From Acidovorax delafieldii (GTDB lineage Bacteria > Pseudomonadota > Gammaproteobacteria > Burkholderiales > Burkholderiaceae_C): a stretch of DNA of 64,000 bases. The notes under the pieces are model-generated. The model worked only from the letters and a program-made list of their open reading frames with translations, made no database searches and had not been told where the DNA came from. A program made the translations under genes and the position numbers. Shown in pieces: positions 54,674 through 63,679 of the stretch. Within the stretch, counting starts at the first letter, position 1; every line of letters begins with the position of its first letter. The stretch spans positions 124,001-188,000 of the forward strand of contig NZ_VJWE01000012.1 in the NCBI RefSeq assembly GCF_007993815.1, given 5' to 3'.

Positions 54674-55711
54674 ATGACCTCTTTTTCCACGCTCACCCGC
54701 ACCCTGTCCCGCAACTTCTCCCGTCGGCATGCCCTGCGCAGCGTCTGCCTGGCAGCCACGGTGGTGGCGGGCCTGGCCCCCGCCACTGGTGCCCTGGCGC
54801 AGACGGCGGGCTACCCCAACAAGCCGGTGCGCATCATCGTGGGCTTTCCGGCAGGCACCGGGCCGGACATCGTGGCGCGGCTACTGGCGCAGAAGCTGTC
54901 GGAAGGCTGGGGCAACCTGGGCGTGATCGTGGACAACAAGCCCGGCGCCGGGGGGCTGATCGCTGCGACCGAGGCCGCACGCGCCACCCCTGATGGCTAC
55001 ACGCTGATGCTGGGCGAAACCGGACAGCTCAGCATTGCGCCCAGCAGCTACAACAAGCTGCCCTACGACCCGCAAAAGGACTTCGCGCCCGTGAGCCAGG
55101 TGGTCACCGCCGACTTCGCGTTGCTCGTCAACCCACAAAAGGTGCCGTCGCGCAATGTGAAGGACTTTGTGGCCTGGACCCAGCAGCAAAAGGGCCTGTT
55201 CCTGGCCACCTTTGGCGCGGGTACCCCGGGGCACTTTGGCGCCTTCATGTTTGGCGAGGCCGTGAAGCTCAAGCCCGAACCGGTGCACTACAAGAACACC
55301 ACCGACGCGCTGGGTGGCCTGTTCAGCGGTGATGTACAAGGCGTGTTTGCCAGCGTTGGCCTGGCTGCGCCCAACGTGAAGGCCGGCAAGCTGGTGGCGC
55401 TGGGCACCACAGGTGGCACCCGGTCCAACGCACTGCCCGATGTGCCCACCATCAAGGAGCAGGGCTACCCCAGCCTGGAGTTCAACTCCTGGTTTGGCAT
55501 CGTGGCCCCGGCCAAGACGCCCCCCGAGATCGTCGCCAAGCTGAGTGCCGACATCATCAAGGCCGTGCAGTCGCCTGAGGGCAAGGCCAAGATGGAAGAG
55601 GCTGGTTTCCGCGTGACGGGCACCAACCGCGAGGAGTTCACCCGCATCATCGCGGCCGACACGGTGACCTGGGGCAAGGCCGTGGCCGCCACGGGCTTCA
55701 AGGCCGACTGA
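54674..55711 (+). CDS. Bug-family tripartite tricarboxylate transporter receptor
   Basis: A 345-residue periplasmic solute receptor. The N-terminus has a twin-arginine-like SRRHALRSVCLAATVVAGLA signal with cleavage near GALAQ. The mature start YPNKPVRIIVGFPAGTGPDI and VDNKPGAGGLIAATEAARA are the Bug signature. FGAGTPGHFGAFMFGEAVKL and LPDVPTIKEQGYPSLEFNSW follow. GGAGA precedes the ATG. TctA/TctB membrane partners are not adjacent, as usual in Burkholderiales. The ligand is probably a carboxylate, possibly released by the next gene's esterase. Confidence 0.93.
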   Translation: MTSFSTLTRTLSRNFSRRHALRSVCLAATVVAGLAPATGALAQTAGYPNKPVRIIVGFPAGTGPDIVARLLAQKLSEGWGNLGVIVDNKPGAGGLIAATEAARATPDGYTLMLGETGQLSIAPSSYNKLPYDPQKDFAPVSQVVTADFALLVNPQKVPSRNVKDFVAWTQQQKGLFLATFGAGTPGHFGAFMFGEAVKLKPEPVHYKNTTDALGGLFSGDVQGVFASVGLAAPNVKAGKLVALGTTGGTRSNALPDVPTIKEQGYPSLEFNSWFGIVAPAKTPPEIVAKLSADIIKAVQSPEGKAKMEEAGFRVTGTNREEFTRIIAADTVTWGKAVAATGFKAD

Positions 55712-55900
55712 GTCGGCACTGCCCAGTGATTGCCGGGCGCTACGCATTCCGCTCGCAGGGCGGCGCCAGGCGATAGGGGCAACGCCCTTCGATTTCCAAA
55801 AAATCCGCGCACCTTCCTCAGCGACGCCCTGACGGTCGTCGCCGGGCGTTCCTGCGCCAATGGTTCAACCCCACAAGACCGATCAACCGAGGAGACCACC

Positions 55901-57580
55901 ATGCCGTCCCTTTCGCTGGATACCCCCATCGCGCAACGCGTTGCGCTGCCCGCCGCCGTGCTGCTGCCGTTATTGCTCAGTGCCTGCGGCGGCGGCAACG
56001 CTGTGCTGGTTGCCGAGAGCGCCAACCCGGCCGCCGCTTGCGCCGCATTGAGCACCAACGCGCAGCTCAGCAACACCAACTTGTCCACCAGCTATGTGCC
56101 ACCGGGCACGCGCCGCCCCGGTGGCGCTGCCACGGGCGACTTTTTGCCCGGGCACTGTGTGGTCACGGGGGCCATCAACCCGCGTGTGGGTGTGGATGGC
56201 AAGAACTATGCGATCGGTTTTCAGTTGAGCCTGCCCGACCGTTGGAATGGACGCTTTCTGTTCATCGGCGGGGGCGGCAACGACGGCATCCTGCGCGACA
56301 CCTCGCTCAGTTCCAGCATTTCGGGCGGCACGCCATCGCCACTGGGGCAGGGCTTTGCGGTGGTGTCCACCGATGCGGGCCATACCGGCACCAGCGCCAG
56401 CTTTGGCGCCGACCCGCAGGCGCGCACCGACCATGCCTACAACTCTTACGACAAGACGGCCGTGGCCTCCAAGTCGCTGATCAGCACGCGCTACGGCCGC
56501 AAGCCCGACTACTCCTACTTCTCTGGCTGCTCCGGCGGCGGGCGCCAGGGCATGATGTTCTCGCAGCGATTCCCGGACTACTTTGACGGCATCACCGCCG
56601 GAGCGCCCGCCATGCGCGTGTCCAGCGGTGCCACGGTGGCCGCCATGTGGAACACCATCCAGTTCAACGCCATTGCGCCCCAAGACGCCAGCGGCAACCG
56701 CATCCTGTCGCGCGCCTTCAGCAACACCGACCTGAAACTGGTGGCCAATGCGGTCAATGCCCGCTGCGACGCGGCCGACGGCGTGGTGGACGGCCTGGCC
56801 CAGAACGTCAACGCCTGCAAGGCGTTTGACCCCAGCGTGCTGCAATGCGCGGGCGGCAAGACCGACAGCTGCCTGTCGTCCGCCCAGGTGGGTGCGCTCA
56901 AGAGCGTGTTCGCCGGGCCCCGCAACTCGGCGGGCAAGGCGCTGTATGCCGGCCAGCCTTGGGACGCCGGGCTGGCTGCTCCCGGCTGGCGGTCCTGGAC
57001 GCTGGGTAACTCGACCAGTGCCACCCCGGACGCACGCTACATCACGCTGATGGTGGATGCCCTGGTCAACGAGTTCTTCACACCGCCCGGTCTCTCGTTC
57101 AACCCGCTGGCCTTCAACTTTGATACTGACCCCGCACGCATGGCCGCGTACTCTGCCGTCTACGACACCTATGCCGACGACAAACTGGCGGCCTACAAGC
57201 AGCGCGGCGGCAAGCTGCTGTTCATCCATGGCATGTCTGACCCGATCTTCTCGGCGTTTGACACGGTGGACTACTACGAACGTCTGGCCGCGAACAACGG
57301 CGGCATGGCGGCCACGCAGAACTTTGCGCGGACCTTCCTGGTGCCGGGCATGAACCACTGCTCGGGCGGCCCGGCCACCGACAACTTCGACTCGATCCAG
57401 ACCATGGTGGACTGGGTAGAGAAGGGCATTGCCCCACAAAGCATCGCGGCCAAGGCGCTGCCTACCAACGCAGACTTTCCCAACCGCACGCGTCCGCTGT
57501 GCCCCTACCCGCAGTTTGCCAAGTACAAGGGCTCGGGCAGTGTGGAAGACGCCAGCAGCTTTGTCTGCTCGGCCAGCTGA
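55901..57580 (+). CDS. Tannase/feruloyl esterase family lipoprotein, MHETase-like
   Basis: A 559-residue exported serine esterase that should cleave aromatic acid esters. The signal ends in lipobox LLSAC with C29. The nucleophile elbow is SGCSGGGRQGMMFSQRFPDY with S211 after C210. The acid is D447 (FIHGMSDPIFS) and the histidine H486 followed by C487 (GMNHCSGGP). Ser, Asp and His fit the catalytic triad; the C210-C487 pair corresponds to the active-site disulfide of tannases and of Ideonella MHETase. GAGGAG precedes the ATG. A terminator follows, so it ends the locus. Substrate not known. Confidence 0.9.
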   Translation: MPSLSLDTPIAQRVALPAAVLLPLLLSACGGGNAVLVAESANPAAACAALSTNAQLSNTNLSTSYVPPGTRRPGGAATGDFLPGHCVVTGAINPRVGVDGKNYAIGFQLSLPDRWNGRFLFIGGGGNDGILRDTSLSSSISGGTPSPLGQGFAVVSTDAGHTGTSASFGADPQARTDHAYNSYDKTAVASKSLISTRYGRKPDYSYFSGCSGGGRQGMMFSQRFPDYFDGITAGAPAMRVSSGATVAAMWNTIQFNAIAPQDASGNRILSRAFSNTDLKLVANAVNARCDAADGVVDGLAQNVNACKAFDPSVLQCAGGKTDSCLSSAQVGALKSVFAGPRNSAGKALYAGQPWDAGLAAPGWRSWTLGNSTSATPDARYITLMVDALVNEFFTPPGLSFNPLAFNFDTDPARMAAYSAVYDTYADDKLAAYKQRGGKLLFIHGMSDPIFSAFDTVDYYERLAANNGGMAATQNFARTFLVPGMNHCSGGPATDNFDSIQTMVDWVEKGIAPQSIAAKALPTNADFPNRTRPLCPYPQFAKYKGSGSVEDASSFVCSAS

Positions 57581-57612
57581 CGCGCTGCCTGAGCGACGCT
57601 GCAATAAAGCGG

Positions 57613-57637
57613 AAAGGGCCCTCGGGCCCTTTTTTTG
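57613..57637 (+). terminator. Intrinsic terminator after the esterase gene
   Basis: AAAGGGCC (57613-57620) pairs with GGCCCTTT (57625-57632) around CTCG, followed by further T bases. It is 33 bases after the stop and may also serve the convergent gene ending at 57683. Confidence 0.9.
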
Positions 57638-57682
57638 GGTCTGTACACCCGGGTCCTGGGGTCAGCGCTTGACCGTTGAGGA

Positions 57683-58177
57683 CTACACGGGCGGCGGCAA
57701 CCGCAGCTGGGCTTGTTGTACCACGCGGATGCAGTCGCGCAAATGCTGCTCGCCCAGGTAGCGCAGGGTGGCGTAGCCAAGGGTGGCCGCGATGGCCTGT
57801 CCCGCCAGGGGCACGTACTTGGCCGCCTGCTTGGTGCTGAGGCGCAAACCCACCGTCTGGGTGGCACGGATGACCAGTTCGCGGGTGATGAGCTTGCCGA
57901 TCAGCACCGAACCCACCAGGCCCACCGCCTTTTGCACCTGCTCTCGCTTTTTTGGATCCAGTTGGTCGATCTGCTCGGCCGACAGGCCGAACTCGGTATT
58001 GATCTGTGGGATCAGGCGGGAAAGCAGGGCAGCATCGACCGCCCAGTCCAGCCCCGGCACCGGGACCACGCTGGCCGCTGCCGCCACCATGGCGCGGCGG
58101 TGCAGCAGCTTGCGGGCGCGGCGTACAACCGCAGCCAGTTCAGGGTCTCCAGCGGCCATTTGCAATGAGGTGGGCAT
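57683..58177 (-). CDS. Hypothetical membrane-associated protein, DUF697-like
   Basis: A 164-residue protein. The first 35 residues are basic and helical (VVRRARKLLHRRAMVAAAAS). The rest has alanine/glycine-rich hydrophobic helices (VVPVPGLDWAVDAALLSRLI, AVGLVGSVLIGKLITRELVI, YVPLAGQAIAATLGYATLRY). The VPVPGLD motif and the repeated helix pattern recall DUF697/YcjF-like or EcsC-type proteins, but the assignment is weak. ATG 58177 is used; a TTG at 58186 is in frame. Confidence 0.65.
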   Translation of the reverse strand: MPTSLQMAAGDPELAAVVRRARKLLHRRAMVAAAASVVPVPGLDWAVDAALLSRLIPQINTEFGLSAEQIDQLDPKKREQVQKAVGLVGSVLIGKLITRELVIRATQTVGLRLSTKQAAKYVPLAGQAIAATLGYATLRYLGEQHLRDCIRVVQQAQLRLPPPV

Positions 58178-58272
58178 GGGTGACAACGTGATGGAGGGTG
58201 ATAGGACGAAAGTGCGTGATTCAAAGCGCAGATGGCGGGCAGCTCAGCGAGCGGGGCAAGATCCAGGACCTC

Positions 58273-58524
58273 TCAGGACTTGCCCTTGACCAGGCCGTAC
58301 ACCACCAGCAGAGCGACAGCGCCCAACACGGATGCAATCCAGCCAGCGCTGTCGCCCTGCGCATACCAGCCCATGGCCATGCCCACGTAGCTGGCCAGAA
58401 ACGAGCCCGCTACACCGAGCAGCGCCGTCATGATCCAGCCCAGTTTGTCGTCCCCGGGTTTGACGGCACGGGCAATCAAGCCCACCACCAAACCAATCAG
58501 CAACATCCCCAGAAGTGACAGCAT
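58273..58524 (-). CDS. GlsB/YeaQ/YmgE family small membrane protein
   Basis: An 83-residue membrane protein with three predicted spans: MLLIGLVVGLIARAVKPGDD, GWIMTALLGVAGSFLASYVG and WIASVLGAVALLVVYGLV. The central ARAVKPGDDKLGWIMTALLG is the family signature. Members are envelope stress proteins of unknown mechanism. ATG 58524 is the family start; GGGGAAAA lies upstream. Monocistronic. Confidence 0.9.
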   Translation of the reverse strand: MLSLLGMLLIGLVVGLIARAVKPGDDKLGWIMTALLGVAGSFLASYVGMAMGWYAQGDSAGWIASVLGAVALLVVYGLVKGKS

Positions 58525-58607
58525 GTTTTTCCCCTTGATAGTTGGTTCAGACGATAGAGTCACTTTACAGATGGGGCAGTCAAAGCGCTGTCGGACAATG
58601 CCCCCTG

Positions 58608-59315
58608 TCAGCGTCCCCCAGGCAAGGTGGTGCTGTGCCGTGTGGAGTTCCACGGATGCAGGGGGCGTTCAAAAAGGCAGCGCTCAAAGCGGTGCGCATG
58701 CAAATCCATGCCCGATATCTGGTGGTCGGTGCGCGAGCACACGTAGCGCCCGTTCGGCAGGCTGACCCAAGCCGCCTCGGTGAGCAGGATCTCGTTGGCT
58801 GTGGCAATGTCTTCGCCCAGTTTGCAGGCGCAGTTCATCTCGGGGCCAAACAGGTCCTCGCGTGCAATCACCAGGGTGGGCCCAAAGCCAATGCCTGCGC
58901 TCACGTTCAGCGTCCGCTCGGGCGGTAACACGGTGTTCATGGCGCCCAGGGCGCGCAGGGTGTCCAGCGCGGCCTCCAGGGCTTGCTCGGGCGTGGCGAA
59001 CACCGCAAACAGGTTATCGGCCTCCTGCTTGATGACCTCACCGCCGTTGCCTTCGATCGCAGGGCGCGCTGCCTGCTCCATCTGGTGGATCATCGCCAGG
59101 AAGTGAATGATGCCGTGGCGCTGGGTGATGCGGGAGAAGCCGCACATGTCCAGCACCAGGATGGCGACACTGCGCACAAACGCCTGTTCAATGGCGGCGT
59201 CAATCGCCCCGGTGCCGCTGGTGGGGGTCTGGTTGCGCTCTGACAGCAGGCGCCGGAGATAGCCCTTGTCGTGTGCAGTCGCAGCATCGGGGGGCCGCGC
59301 GGGGGTGTGGTGCAT
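58608..59315 (-). CDS. Atypical class III nucleotide cyclase-like domain protein
   Basis: A 235-residue protein with a short N-terminal region and one cyclase homology domain. The first metal-binding aspartate is present in AILVLDMCGFSRITQRHG, and a second acidic position in GGEVIKQEADNLFAVFA. The nucleotide-binding region is altered: VIAREDLFGPEMNCACKLGE stands where canonical enzymes have a VNLAARLE-type motif, so the catalytic arginine position is lysine. It may be a sensor or pseudo-cyclase, or use another nucleotide. No regulatory domain is fused. Neighbours give no clue. Confidence 0.8.
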   Translation of the reverse strand: MHHTPARPPDAATAHDKGYLRRLLSERNQTPTSGTGAIDAAIEQAFVRSVAILVLDMCGFSRITQRHGIIHFLAMIHQMEQAARPAIEGNGGEVIKQEADNLFAVFATPEQALEAALDTLRALGAMNTVLPPERTLNVSAGIGFGPTLVIAREDLFGPEMNCACKLGEDIATANEILLTEAAWVSLPNGRYVCSRTDHQISGMDLHAHRFERCLFERPLHPWNSTRHSTTLPGGR

Positions 59316-59475
59316 GGCAACGCCCTGTGGGTGGTGTCCGACATGGTAGCGCGGCCGGTGCTGGCGCCGCGCAGGTTGCGCCCGGGGCTACAGTGAGGCT
59401 CGCAAAGGGTGGTGGGGTGCTTGTCGTCCCCACCACTGCCGCAGACTTATCTCAAGACAGAAAGGTGTACCCACC

Positions 59476-59925
59476 ATGTTCACTATGTCATCCACCCCAT
59501 TCATTTCGTACTCCGTTGCACCGGCTGGGGCCCAGCGCTCGTCATGGAGCAGGTTGGTGGCTCGCCCGGCCGCCGTATTGGTGGCCGCCATGGCCTTGGG
59601 CGGTGCGCTGTCGTTTCCCACTGCCGCCCAGGCGCAAAGCGACGAGGCATCCCTGGCGCGCGGTGCTTTGCCTGACACCACGCCGCAGCAGCGCTACCAG
59701 TCGGCCATTCGTGAAGCGGGGGGCGGGCTCAAGGTAAGCCTGGAAGAGTGCCGGGCCATGCCGACGGCTGAGCGCAAGCGGTGTGAGTCCGAGGCCCGGG
59801 CGCGTTATCAGGCTGACATGGCAGCAGCCAAGGCGCTGCTGCGGGGCGATCCGTCTGCCGGGCCGGTCAATGTGACCGGCGGCCCGATCCGCAGCACCGA
59901 GACGGTGTACGTGGTCAAGCCCTGA
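59476..59925 (+). CDS. Hypothetical secreted protein
   Basis: A 149-residue protein I do not recognise. It has a long basic N-region (SSWSRLVARPAAVLVAAMAL) and a signal-type hydrophobic core with cleavage near TAAQAQ. The mature part is short, charged and Ala-rich (ECRAMPTAERKRCESEARAR, two cysteines) with no known domain. A start 12 bases later (MSSTP) is possible. AAGG precedes the ATG by about 10 bases. Probably periplasmic. Confidence 0.65.
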   Translation: MFTMSSTPFISYSVAPAGAQRSSWSRLVARPAAVLVAAMALGGALSFPTAAQAQSDEASLARGALPDTTPQQRYQSAIREAGGGLKVSLEECRAMPTAERKRCESEARARYQADMAAAKALLRGDPSAGPVNVTGGPIRSTETVYVVKP

Positions 59926-59969
59926 TCACCACGGCCCGCCAACGAAGGAAGCCGGGAGCGTTTTACGAT

Positions 59970-60557
59970 TTATTTCTGCGCCTGGGGTGCCTGGGCGCTC
60001 TCGACACCTTCGCCCGGCGTCACACGGCGCGCGCCGTTGAAACGGCGTGCCCAGTAGGCGACGCCCATGTCTTCCACCCGGATCTCTGAGCCGCTTCGGG
60101 GCGAGTGGATGAACTTGCCGTCACCCACATAAATGCCCACATGGCTGAAGTTGCGGCGCATGGTGTTGAAGAACACCAGGTCGCCGGGTTGCAGCTCTTT
60201 CTTGTCGATGACCTGGGTGGCGGCTGCCTGCTGATCAGCACGGCGGGGCAGCAAAAGCCCCACCGTCTGCTCATAGATAGCGCGCACAAAGCCGCTGCAG
60301 TCAAAGCCGGTCTCGGCACTGTTGCCGCCACGCTTGTAGGGCACGCCCAAAAAACCCATGGCGTTGACCACCAGGTCACCCGCGCGGCCTGCCACGGTCT
60401 GGGCCTTGTCAGCCACCTTGTGGCTCACGTCTTCGAGTCGGGTAAACAGCCCTTTGTCCGCGAGCAAGCGGTCCATATCGTCAGAATTGGTGCCCTGGGG
60501 CGCCGCATGCGCAGCGGTGGCGCAGGCAAGGATGAGGATGCAAAACCATCTGGACAT
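59970..60557 (-). CDS. NlpC/P60 (C40) cell-wall hydrolase
   Basis: A 195-residue exported endopeptidase that cuts peptidoglycan stem peptides. A signal peptide (MSRWFCILILACATAAHAAP) is followed by a linker and the NlpC/P60 domain. Catalytic residues are C87 (GFDCSGFVRAIYEQ), H139 (NFSHVGIYVGDGKF) and H151 (IHSPRSG). PGDLVFFNT is conserved. ATG 60557 is taken as start because the signal peptide begins there. The divergent region to 60753 is AT-rich and should hold promoters for both genes. Confidence 0.92.
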   Translation of the reverse strand: MSRWFCILILACATAAHAAPQGTNSDDMDRLLADKGLFTRLEDVSHKVADKAQTVAGRAGDLVVNAMGFLGVPYKRGGNSAETGFDCSGFVRAIYEQTVGLLLPRRADQQAAATQVIDKKELQPGDLVFFNTMRRNFSHVGIYVGDGKFIHSPRSGSEIRVEDMGVAYWARRFNGARRVTPGEGVESAQAPQAQK

Positions 60558-60752
60558 GGGGGCGAAGGGTAACACGGTATGGTTATTTATCAAAAATAAG
60601 CATTTTTGCAAGCTGTTGATTTGATTCAGATAAATCGATGGGCGCAGTGTTTTCACAGGCAAAAGCCGCTTGCAAGATGCGCGCCAGACCGGCTTGCCTC
60701 CGTCCCAGGTGCGGTCGGCGGCAAGGCTATGGGCCAAAAGGAGCTTGAGAGC

Positions 60753-61925
60753 ATGGGTTGGACTCTAAATCGGCAGGTAGTGCTAGTGAACAAAGCACGG
60801 GTAGCTATATGTTTGATAGCAGCCAGTGCGCACGCAGGCAGCCAGGCCCAAGGCGTCCCCGTGCCGCCGCCGGCGGTGTCGCTGGTGCCGGTGGCCACCG
60901 GCCTGGCCCACCCCTGGGCGGTGGCCTTTTTGCCGGGCGGGCAGTTCTTGGTGACCGAGCGGCCGGGGCGTCTGCGCGTGGTCAGTGCGGCCGGACAGGT
61001 GGGGCCTGCGCTGGCGGGAGTGCCGCAAGTGGCGGCAGGCGGGCAGGGCGGCCTGCTGGACGTGGTGACCGACAACGACTTTGCCCGCAACCGCCGCATC
61101 TACTTCTGTTTTGCCGAGCCCGCATCGGGTAGCGCGGCAGGCAACAGCACGGCGGTGGCGCGCGCCACCTTGTCGGCCGACGCCAGCAGCCTTCAGGAGG
61201 TGCGCGTCATCTTCAGCCAGCGGCCCAAGGTGGAGAGCGCGCTGCACTTTGGCTGCCGCATTGCCCAGGCCAGCGACGGCAACCTGTTTGTGGCGCTGGG
61301 CGAGCGCTACCACCGCAAGGACGATGCCCAAAAGCTCGACAACCACCACGGCAAGGTCATCCGCATCACGCCCGACGGAGCAGCGCCGCCCGACAACCCT
61401 TACGTGAAGCAGCCCGGGGCCTTGCCCGAGATCTGGAGCTACGGCCACCGCAACCCCCAGGGCGCCACGATGGCCCCCGACGGCAAGCTGTGGATGCACG
61501 AACATGGCCCGCAGGGCGGTGACGAAATCAATCTGCCCCAGCCCGGGCGCAACTACGGCTGGCCTGTCATCACCTATGGCGAGAACTACGGCGGCGGAAA
61601 GATGGGCGAGGGCACGGCCCGCCCCGGCATGGAACAGCCACTGCACCACTGGACACCGTCGATCGCCCCCTCGGGCATGGCGTTTCTGACCAGCACGCGC
61701 TACGGCGCAGCGTGGCAGGGCAGTTTGTTCGTAGGGTCGCTCAAGTTCGGCACCCTGCACCGGCTGGAAGTGTCTGGCGGCAAGGTGCAAAAGGAGGAGC
61801 GGCTGTTGCAAGGCAATGGCGAGCGCATCCGCGACGTACGCCAGGGGCCAGACGGCTTGTTGTACCTGCTGACCGACAGCCCGCAGGGACGGTTGCTGCG
61901 CTTGCAGCCCGCTGCGGCCCCATGA
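60753..61925 (+). CDS. PQQ-dependent aldose sugar dehydrogenase-like protein
   Basis: A 390-residue exported six-bladed propeller enzyme of the YliI/Asd type that oxidises aldoses with PQQ. Propeller motifs include LAHPWAVAFLPGGQFLVTER, GGQGGLLDVVTDNDF, LWMHEHGPQGGDEIN, and GRNYGWPVITYGENYGG. The start is ATG 60753, with AAAAGGAG nine bases upstream. The signal peptide reads TLNRQVVLVNKARVAICLIA then ASAHAGSQAQ, and most of it is encoded by dispersed element copy H (60763-60822). Sugar specificity is unknown. Confidence 0.87.
   Translation: MGWTLNRQVVLVNKARVAICLIAASAHAGSQAQGVPVPPPAVSLVPVATGLAHPWAVAFLPGGQFLVTERPGRLRVVSAAGQVGPALAGVPQVAAGGQGGLLDVVTDNDFARNRRIYFCFAEPASGSAAGNSTAVARATLSADASSLQEVRVIFSQRPKVESALHFGCRIAQASDGNLFVALGERYHRKDDAQKLDNHHGKVIRITPDGAAPPDNPYVKQPGALPEIWSYGHRNPQGATMAPDGKLWMHEHGPQGGDEINLPQPGRNYGWPVITYGENYGGGKMGEGTARPGMEQPLHHWTPSIAPSGMAFLTSTRYGAAWQGSLFVGSLKFGTLHRLEVSGGKVQKEERLLQGNGERIRDVRQGPDGLLYLLTDSPQGRLLRLQPAAAP
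60763..60822 (-). repeat. Dispersed 58-bp element, copy H (signal peptide of the sugar dehydrogenase)
   Basis: On the minus strand: GGCTGCTATCAAACATATAG, then CTACCCGTGCTTTGTTCACT, then AGCACTACCTGCCGATTTAG. TGCTAT, ATAGCTACC, CACTAGCACTACC and GCCGATTT match copies A-D in order and spacing. It starts 10 bases after the gene's ATG and is read through in frame. Confidence 0.75.
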
Positions 61926-62033
61926 CCGGTTTTGCTTGATGCAGGTCAAGCAAGCCCGGAGATGGGTGACCGATCCGGCGGACCCGGGGTGATCCCGCAG
62001 GCTGGGCGCGTATTTTCGGTATAGGCTGGCGCG

Positions 62034-63677
62034 ATGCATGCTGAGACCACCACCTCTTCCCCTGCCACGCCCTCCGCTCCTCCTGCGGCCTCGGTCAATC
62101 CGGGCACCGCGCCCGACCATCTGGCGAGCACGCCGGCCCGGTCTCAATTGGCCCTGCGCCGTGTGGCGATCGACACCTGGCGAGAAAACGTCGCCTACCT
62201 GCACCGCGACTGCGCCGTATACCGGGCCGAGGGCTTCCAGGCCCTGTCCAAGATCGAGGTTCGCGCCAACGGCCGCCGCATCCTGGCCACGGTGAACGTG
62301 GTGGACGACCCTGCCATCGTGGGTTGCAACGAGCTGGGCCTGTCGGAAGACGCGTTTGCCCAGCTCGGCGTGGACAACGGCCACACCGTGTCGGTCGCCC
62401 AGGCCGAGCCGCCCGAGTCCATGGGCGCGCTGTTCCGCAAAATCGCCAGCGAACGCCTCACTCGCGAGGACTTCGGTGCCATCGTGCGCGACATTGCCGA
62501 CCACCGCTATTCCAAGATCGAACTCACGGCCTTCGTGGTGGCCTGCCACCGCAACGAGCTGGACCGGGAGGAGGTCTTCTTCCTGACCGATGCCATGGTG
62601 GCCAGCGGCCGGCGGCTGGACTGGCACGAACCGCTGGTGGTGGACAAGCACTGCATCGGCGGCATTCCGGGCAACCGCACCACCATGCTGGTCGTGCCCA
62701 TCATCGCAGCGCACGGCATGTTGTGCCCCAAGACGTCATCGCGCGCCATCACATCCCCTGCCGGCACGGCCGACACCATGGAGGTGCTGGCCAAGGTGGA
62801 GCTGCCGCTGGAGCAACTGGCCGATATCGTGCGCGATTACCGGGGCTGCCTGGCCTGGGGCGGCACGGCCAACCTGTCGCCCGCCGACGATGTGCTGATC
62901 TCGGTGGAGCGGCCGCTGTCCATCGACTCGGCCGGGCAGATGGTGGCGTCCATCCTGTCCAAAAAGGTGGCGGCCGGCGCCACCCACCTGGTGCTCGACA
63001 TTCCCATCGGCCCCACGGCCAAGGTGCGGTCCATGCCTGAGGCGCAGCGTCTGCGGCGGCTGTTTGAATATGTGGCGCGGCGCATGGGCCTGTCGCTGGA
63101 CGTGGTCATCACCGATGGCCGCCAGCCCGTGGGCAACGGCGTGGGCCCGGTGCTGGAGGCGCGCGACGTGATGCGCGTGCTGCAAAACGATCCGCGCGCA
63201 CCCGACGACCTGCGGCAGAAGGCGCTGCGCCTGGCTGGGCGCCTGATCGAGTGCGACCCTGATGTGCGCGGCGGCGACGGCTACGCGATTGCGCGCGACA
63301 TTCTTGATTCTGGCCGGGCGCTGGCGCGCATGAACGCCATCATCGCCGCCCAGGGCAGCACAGGGTTTGACCACAACCACCCGGCACTGGGTGTACTGAC
63401 ACTGGACGTGGTGGCCCCCGCCAGCGGCGTGGTCGCGGGCATCGACAACTACCAGATCGCCCGCGTGGCCCGGCTGGCCGGGGCGCCCAAGGTGCCCGGC
63501 GCCGGGGTGGATCTGATGCACAAGCTGGGCGACACCGTAGCTGCCGGGGACGTGCTGTACCGCGTGCACGCCAGCTACCCCGCCGACCTGGAGTTTGCGC
63601 GCCATGCGTGCGAGCGTGACACCGGCTACCGCCTGGGGACCGCCGACGAGGTGCCCAAGGTTTTTGTGGAGTTCTGA
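62034..63677 (+). CDS. Thymidine/AMP phosphorylase family protein (archaeal-type, long)
   Basis: A 547-residue nucleoside or nucleotide phosphorylase. About 45 N-terminal residues are low-complexity (Ser/Thr/Ala/Pro). The following ~85 residues precede the phosphorylase core, as in archaeal AMP phosphorylases; ordinary DeoA lacks them. Core motifs are [58 protein letters not shown] and [23 protein letters not shown] [19 protein letters not shown]. It is two bases upstream of a PRPP-synthetase-like gene. An NMP phosphorylase of the ribose-1,5-bisphosphate route is likely; specificity is not settled. Confidence 0.86.
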   Translation: MHAETTTSSPATPSAPPAASVNPGTAPDHLASTPARSQLALRRVAIDTWRENVAYLHRDCAVYRAEGFQALSKIEVRANGRRILATVNVVDDPAIVGCNELGLSEDAFAQLGVDNGHTVSVAQAEPPESMGALFRKIASERLTREDFGAIVRDIADHRYSKIELTAFVVACHRNELDREEVFFLTDAMVASGRRLDWHEPLVVDKHCIGGIPGNRTTMLVVPIIAAHGMLCPKTSSRAITSPAGTADTMEVLAKVELPLEQLADIVRDYRGCLAWGGTANLSPADDVLISVERPLSIDSAGQMVASILSKKVAAGATHLVLDIPIGPTAKVRSMPEAQRLRRLFEYVARRMGLSLDVVITDGRQPVGNGVGPVLEARDVMRVLQNDPRAPDDLRQKALRLAGRLIECDPDVRGGDGYAIARDILDSGRALARMNAIIAAQGSTGFDHNHPALGVLTLDVVAPASGVVAGIDNYQIARVARLAGAPKVPGAGVDLMHKLGDTVAAGDVLYRVHASYPADLEFARHACERDTGYRLGTADEVPKVFVEF

Positions 63678-63679
63678 CA

